DNA from: Betaproteobacteria bacterium UBA2592
GTDB lineage: Bacteria > Pseudomonadota > Gammaproteobacteria > Burkholderiales > Rhodocyclaceae
DNA: 52,681 nucleotides
Assembly (NCBI GenBank): GCA_002340095.1
Contig: DDKS01000066.1
Location: 1 to 52,681 of the forward strand
Direction of reading: 5' to 3'
Below the pieces are notes generated by a model. The model saw only the letters and a list, made by a program, of their open reading frames with translations. It was not told where the DNA came from and did no database searches. The position numbers were made by a program, and so were the translations under genes. Shown piece after piece: positions 50,205 through 52,681 of the stretch. The first letter of the stretch is position 1. Every line of letters begins with the position of its first letter.

Positions 50205-51305
50205 TTGTCCGTGCGCTTCACCGCTGCCGACCACGCCCATATGGCCGAGGCCTTGCGGCTGGCGGAACTGGGGCTTTGCTCCACCTCCCCCAATCCCCGG
50301 GTCGGCTGCGTCATCGTCCGGGAGGGGCAGGTGGTGGGGCGCGGCTGGCATGTGCGTGCCGGCGATCCCCATGCAGAAGTCCATGCCCTGCGCCAGGCCG
50401 GCGAGCAGGCCCGGGGCGCCACTGCTTACGTCACCCTGGAGCCCTGCTCCCACCACGGGCGCACCCCGCCCTGCGCCGACGCCCTGGTCGCTGCCGGGGT
50501 GAGCCGGGTGGTGGCGGCCATGCAAGACCCTAATCCCCTGGTGGCGGGCGCAGGTCTCCGGCGTCTGGAGGCGGCCGGCATCGCCTGCGCCAGCGGCCTC
50601 TTGGAAGCCGAGGCGCGGGAGCTCAACATCGGCTTTGTCTCCCGCATGACCCGGGGGCGTCCCTGGCTGCGCCTCAAGGCCGCCGCCAGTCTGGACGGCA
50701 AGACGGCCCTGAACAATGGTGCCAGCCAGTGGATCACTGGTCCGGAGGCACGCCAGGATGGCCATCGCTGGCGGGCCCGGGCCTGCGCCATCCTCACCGG
50801 CATCGGTACGGTGCGGGATGATGACCCGCAGCTCAGCGTGCGCGGTGTCGAAACCGAACGCCAGCCTTTGAAAGTGGTGGTGGACAGTCGCCTGGAACTC
50901 TCGCCTGCGGCGCGTCTGTTCGAGGCGGGCGCCCGGGTGCTGGTGGCTTCTGCCTTGGATGACCGGCAGAAAGCCCGGCCCCTGCTGGATCGGGGGGCTG
51001 AGTGGGTCTGCCTGCCCGATGCCCGGGGCAAGGTCGATCTGGCCGCCCTGCTGCAGGAACTGGGGCGGCGCGGCATCAACGAACTGCACGGGGAGGCCGG
51101 CTGCAAGCTCAACGGCTCCCTGATGCAGGCCGGGCTGGTGGACGAACTGCTGCTTTACCTCGCCCCCTGCCTGGTGGGCGACCAGGCCCGGGGCCTGTTC
51201 CACCTGCCGGAACTTGCCTGCCTCGAAGAACGTCGAACGCTCAAGATTCACAGCCTCGGCCTGGTAGGCCAGGATTTGCGGCTGGTGGCGCGTTTGCAGC
51301 CCTGA
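50205..51305 (+). CDS. ribD: Bifunctional riboflavin biosynthesis deaminase/reductase
   Basis: A 366-residue RibD. The N-terminal deaminase has the zinc site His56 in HAEVHAL and Cys81/Cys90 in PCSHHGRTPPC. The C-terminal reductase follows: LRLKAAASLDGKTALNNGAS, ILTGIGTVRDDDPQL, and NELHGEAGCKLNGSLMQAGL. It carries out the second and third steps of riboflavin synthesis. The start codon is a TTG at 50205, one base after the nrdR stop; the GTG at 50211 is also possible. Confidence 0.96.
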   Translation: MSVRFTAADHAHMAEALRLAELGLCSTSPNPRVGCVIVREGQVVGRGWHVRAGDPHAEVHALRQAGEQARGATAYVTLEPCSHHGRTPPCADALVAAGVSRVVAAMQDPNPLVAGAGLRRLEAAGIACASGLLEAEARELNIGFVSRMTRGRPWLRLKAAASLDGKTALNNGASQWITGPEARQDGHRWRARACAILTGIGTVRDDDPQLSVRGVETERQPLKVVVDSRLELSPAARLFEAGARVLVASALDDRQKARPLLDRGAEWVCLPDARGKVDLAALLQELGRRGINELHGEAGCKLNGSLMQAGLVDELLLYLAPCLVGDQARGLFHLPELACLEERRTLKIHSLGLVGQDLRLVARLQP

Positions 51306-51322
51306 AAGGGCAAGGAGGGGCG

Positions 51323-51895
51323 ATGAGCCATGAAAATCCTGTCGGGCCGGAGGCGGCGGCTACCGAGGTGGCGGTTCTGGGCGGTGGTTGCTTCTGGTGC
51401 ACCGAGGCCGTCTTCGCTGCCCTGGAAGGTGTGCTGCGGGTCGAATCCGGTTACTGCGGCGGGGCCTGTCCGGCCCCCTCCTACGAACAGGTCAGCTCCG
51501 GGACTACGGGTCATGCGGAGGTGGTGCGCATCGAGTTCGATCCAGCCCGCATCAGTTTCCGGCAGTTGCTGGCAGTGTTCTTCCTCACCCATGATCCCAC
51601 CACCTTGAACCGCCAGGGGCCTGATGTGGGCACCCAGTACCGCTCGGTGATCTTCTGCCAGTCTCCGGCGCAGCGCTGCGAGGCCGAGGCGATGCTGGCT
51701 GAGCTGGAAGCAGGGCGGGTGTTTCCTGGCCCGATTGTCACCGAGCTGGCCGGCAGCCCGCCTTTCTGGCCGGCCGAAGACTATCACCAGAGCTACTTTG
51801 CCCGGAATCCCCAACAGCCCTACTGCGCCGCCCTGATTCCGCCCAAGCTGGAAAAGCTGGGCCAGTATTTCCCCGAAAAACTGCGTCGGGACTAG
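51323..51895 (+). CDS. msrA: Peptide methionine sulfoxide reductase MsrA
   Basis: A 190-residue MsrA from the ATG at 51323 with AAGGAGG upstream. The active site is GGGCFWCTEAVF (Cys23). VESGYCGG, HAEVVRIEFDP and HDPTTLNRQGPDVGTQYRS are further family blocks. It repairs oxidised methionine (S-sulfoxide) in proteins. It lies 17 bases after ribD and overlaps the converging adenylyltransferase gene by four bases. Confidence 0.97.
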   Translation: MSHENPVGPEAAATEVAVLGGGCFWCTEAVFAALEGVLRVESGYCGGACPAPSYEQVSSGTTGHAEVVRIEFDPARISFRQLLAVFFLTHDPTTLNRQGPDVGTQYRSVIFCQSPAQRCEAEAMLAELEAGRVFPGPIVTELAGSPPFWPAEDYHQSYFARNPQQPYCAALIPPKLEKLGQYFPEKLRRD

Positions 51896-52659
51896 GCTTG
51901 GGCGGCCCTGTGGCCGGAGCCGCAAACCGGGCAATCCGGGTCCCGCCTGAATTTCACCGTGCGCCAGGTCTGGCTCAGGGCATCCACCAGCAGCAGCCGT
52001 CCCACCAGGGGTTCGCCGATGCCGGCCAGCAGTTTCAGGGCCTCCCCGGCCTGGAGACTGCCGACGATGCCGGTCAGGGGCGCGAACACCCCCAGCACGG
52101 CGCAGCGCATTTCCTCCACATCCTCTCCTTCCGGGAACAGGCAGTGGTAGCAGGGAGAGTTCGGGCGGCTCAGGTCGTAGACGCTCACCTGGCCGTCAAA
52201 ACGCACGGCGGCGCCGGAAACCAGCGGCCTGCCATACCGCACGCAGGCCCGGTTGATGGCGTGGCGGGTGCTGAAGTTGTCGGTGCAGTCCAGCACCAGG
52301 TCGGCCTCGGCTACCTGGGCCTCCAGGGCGGTGCCCTCCAGGCGCTCGATGACGGGGATGATCCGGGTTCCGGGATTGACGGCCGCCAGGGCGATCTGGC
52401 CGGAGAGGGCCTTCAACTGGCCGATCCGGTCTTCCGTGTGGAGGATCTGGCGCTGCAGATTGGTGGCGTCCACCGTGTCTCCGTCGGCCAGCACCAGGGT
52501 GCCGACGCCGGCCGATGCGAGGTAGAGGGCGGCAGGGGAGCCCAAACCGCCGGCCCCCACCACCAGAACCCGGCTGTCGAGGATGCGTTCCTGGCCTTCG
52601 ATACCGAGGGCGTCCAGGAGGATGTGGCGGCTGTAGCGGAGGAGCTGCTGATCGTTCAC
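51892..52659 (-). CDS. moeB: MoeB/ThiF/HesA-type sulfur-carrier adenylyltransferase
   Basis: A 255-residue E1-like enzyme. The nucleotide motif is VLVVGAGGLGSPAALYLASA, with LADGDTVDATNLQRQILH and LVLDCTDNFSTRHAIN following. The zinc cysteines are in CYHC and CPVCG, and a Cys in MRCAVLGV is in the catalytic position. Such enzymes adenylate the C-terminus of MoaD or ThiS. MoeB and ThiF cannot be told apart here; ThiF is usual where thiamine genes are near, and none is. The other half of the region, 52660-52681, is uninformative. Confidence 0.93.
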   Translation of the reverse strand: MNDQQLLRYSRHILLDALGIEGQERILDSRVLVVGAGGLGSPAALYLASAGVGTLVLADGDTVDATNLQRQILHTEDRIGQLKALSGQIALAAVNPGTRIIPVIERLEGTALEAQVAEADLVLDCTDNFSTRHAINRACVRYGRPLVSGAAVRFDGQVSVYDLSRPNSPCYHCLFPEGEDVEEMRCAVLGVFAPLTGIVGSLQAGEALKLLAGIGEPLVGRLLLVDALSQTWRTVKFRRDPDCPVCGSGHRAAQA

Positions 52660-52681
52660 CCTAAAAACCTCACCACAGAGA

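Noticed and set aside
48155..50422. A 755-codon open frame on the minus strand
   Set aside because: It is antisense to glyA, nrdR and ribD, all certain genes.
1..52681. CRISPR arrays, prophage structural genes or a replication origin
   Set aside because: No regularly spaced repeats, phage morphogenesis genes or DnaA-box cluster were noticed while reading the window.

Overview
The window is GC-rich, tightly packed bacterial chromosome. It carries a polar-type flagellar regulon, a very long glycan-modification operon, a small islet of mobile debris beside a tRNA gene, and a block of housekeeping genes. The FlrB/FlrC-type regulators, two short flagellins, the darP-pmbA and glyA-nrdR-ribD blocks and overall gene style suggest a betaproteobacterium, perhaps near Azospira or other Rhodocyclales. 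That placement is an inference from gene content; no rRNA gene is present to test it.

Positions 1-12,734 are flagellar. fliH (partial), fliG and fliF run leftward. flrB-flrC, the two-component system of sigma-54-dependent flagellar hierarchies, runs rightward and is followed by fliE behind a near-consensus sigma-54 promoter. Beyond a hairpin, a leftward train holds ycgR, an FlhB C-terminal-like gene, fliK, a fliT-like gene, fliS, fliD, flaG and two flagellins. One flagellin has a sigma-28-type promoter and the other a sigma-54-type promoter.

Positions 12,903-36,363 look like a flagellin or surface-glycan modification locus. A TPR/GT41 (O-GlcNAc-transferase-like) protein is divergent from the sigma-54 flagellin. 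Facing it is a leftward run of 16 genes, many overlapping by ATGA. They encode a diguanylate cyclase, a HAD phosphatase, glucose-1-phosphate cytidylyltransferase (RfbF), a UDP-glucuronate decarboxylase-like SDR, UDP-glucose dehydrogenase, the iron-sulfur 3-dehydrase RfbH with an extra N-terminal domain, another SDR, two FkbM methyltransferases, a sulfotransferase with its own APS kinase, a zinc-finger methyltransferase, a ThDP enzyme, a NeuB-like synthase and three glycosyltransferases. One glycosyltransferase is interrupted by a single in-frame TGA; another fuses a GT-B-like domain, TPRs and a GT41-like domain lacking key catalytic residues. Together the genes suggest CDP-3,6-dideoxyhexose chemistry with a possible ThDP-made branched (yersiniose-like) sugar, UDP-xylose, a nonulosonate, methylation and sulfation.

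Positions 36,453-39,314 hold a tRNA-Thr(UGU) gene with its own terminator, an internally deleted IS3-family copy, a toxin-antitoxin pair followed by an orphan HigA, and a gutted tyrosine integrase. Imperfect direct repeats flank the islet.

Positions 39,413-52,659 are housekeeping: folA, pgi, thyA, a PilZ-like protein, mog, darP (yjgA), pmbA, an orphan TRAP-type binding protein, a histidine phosphatase, glyA, nrdR, ribD, msrA and a MoeB/ThiF-type adenylyltransferase.
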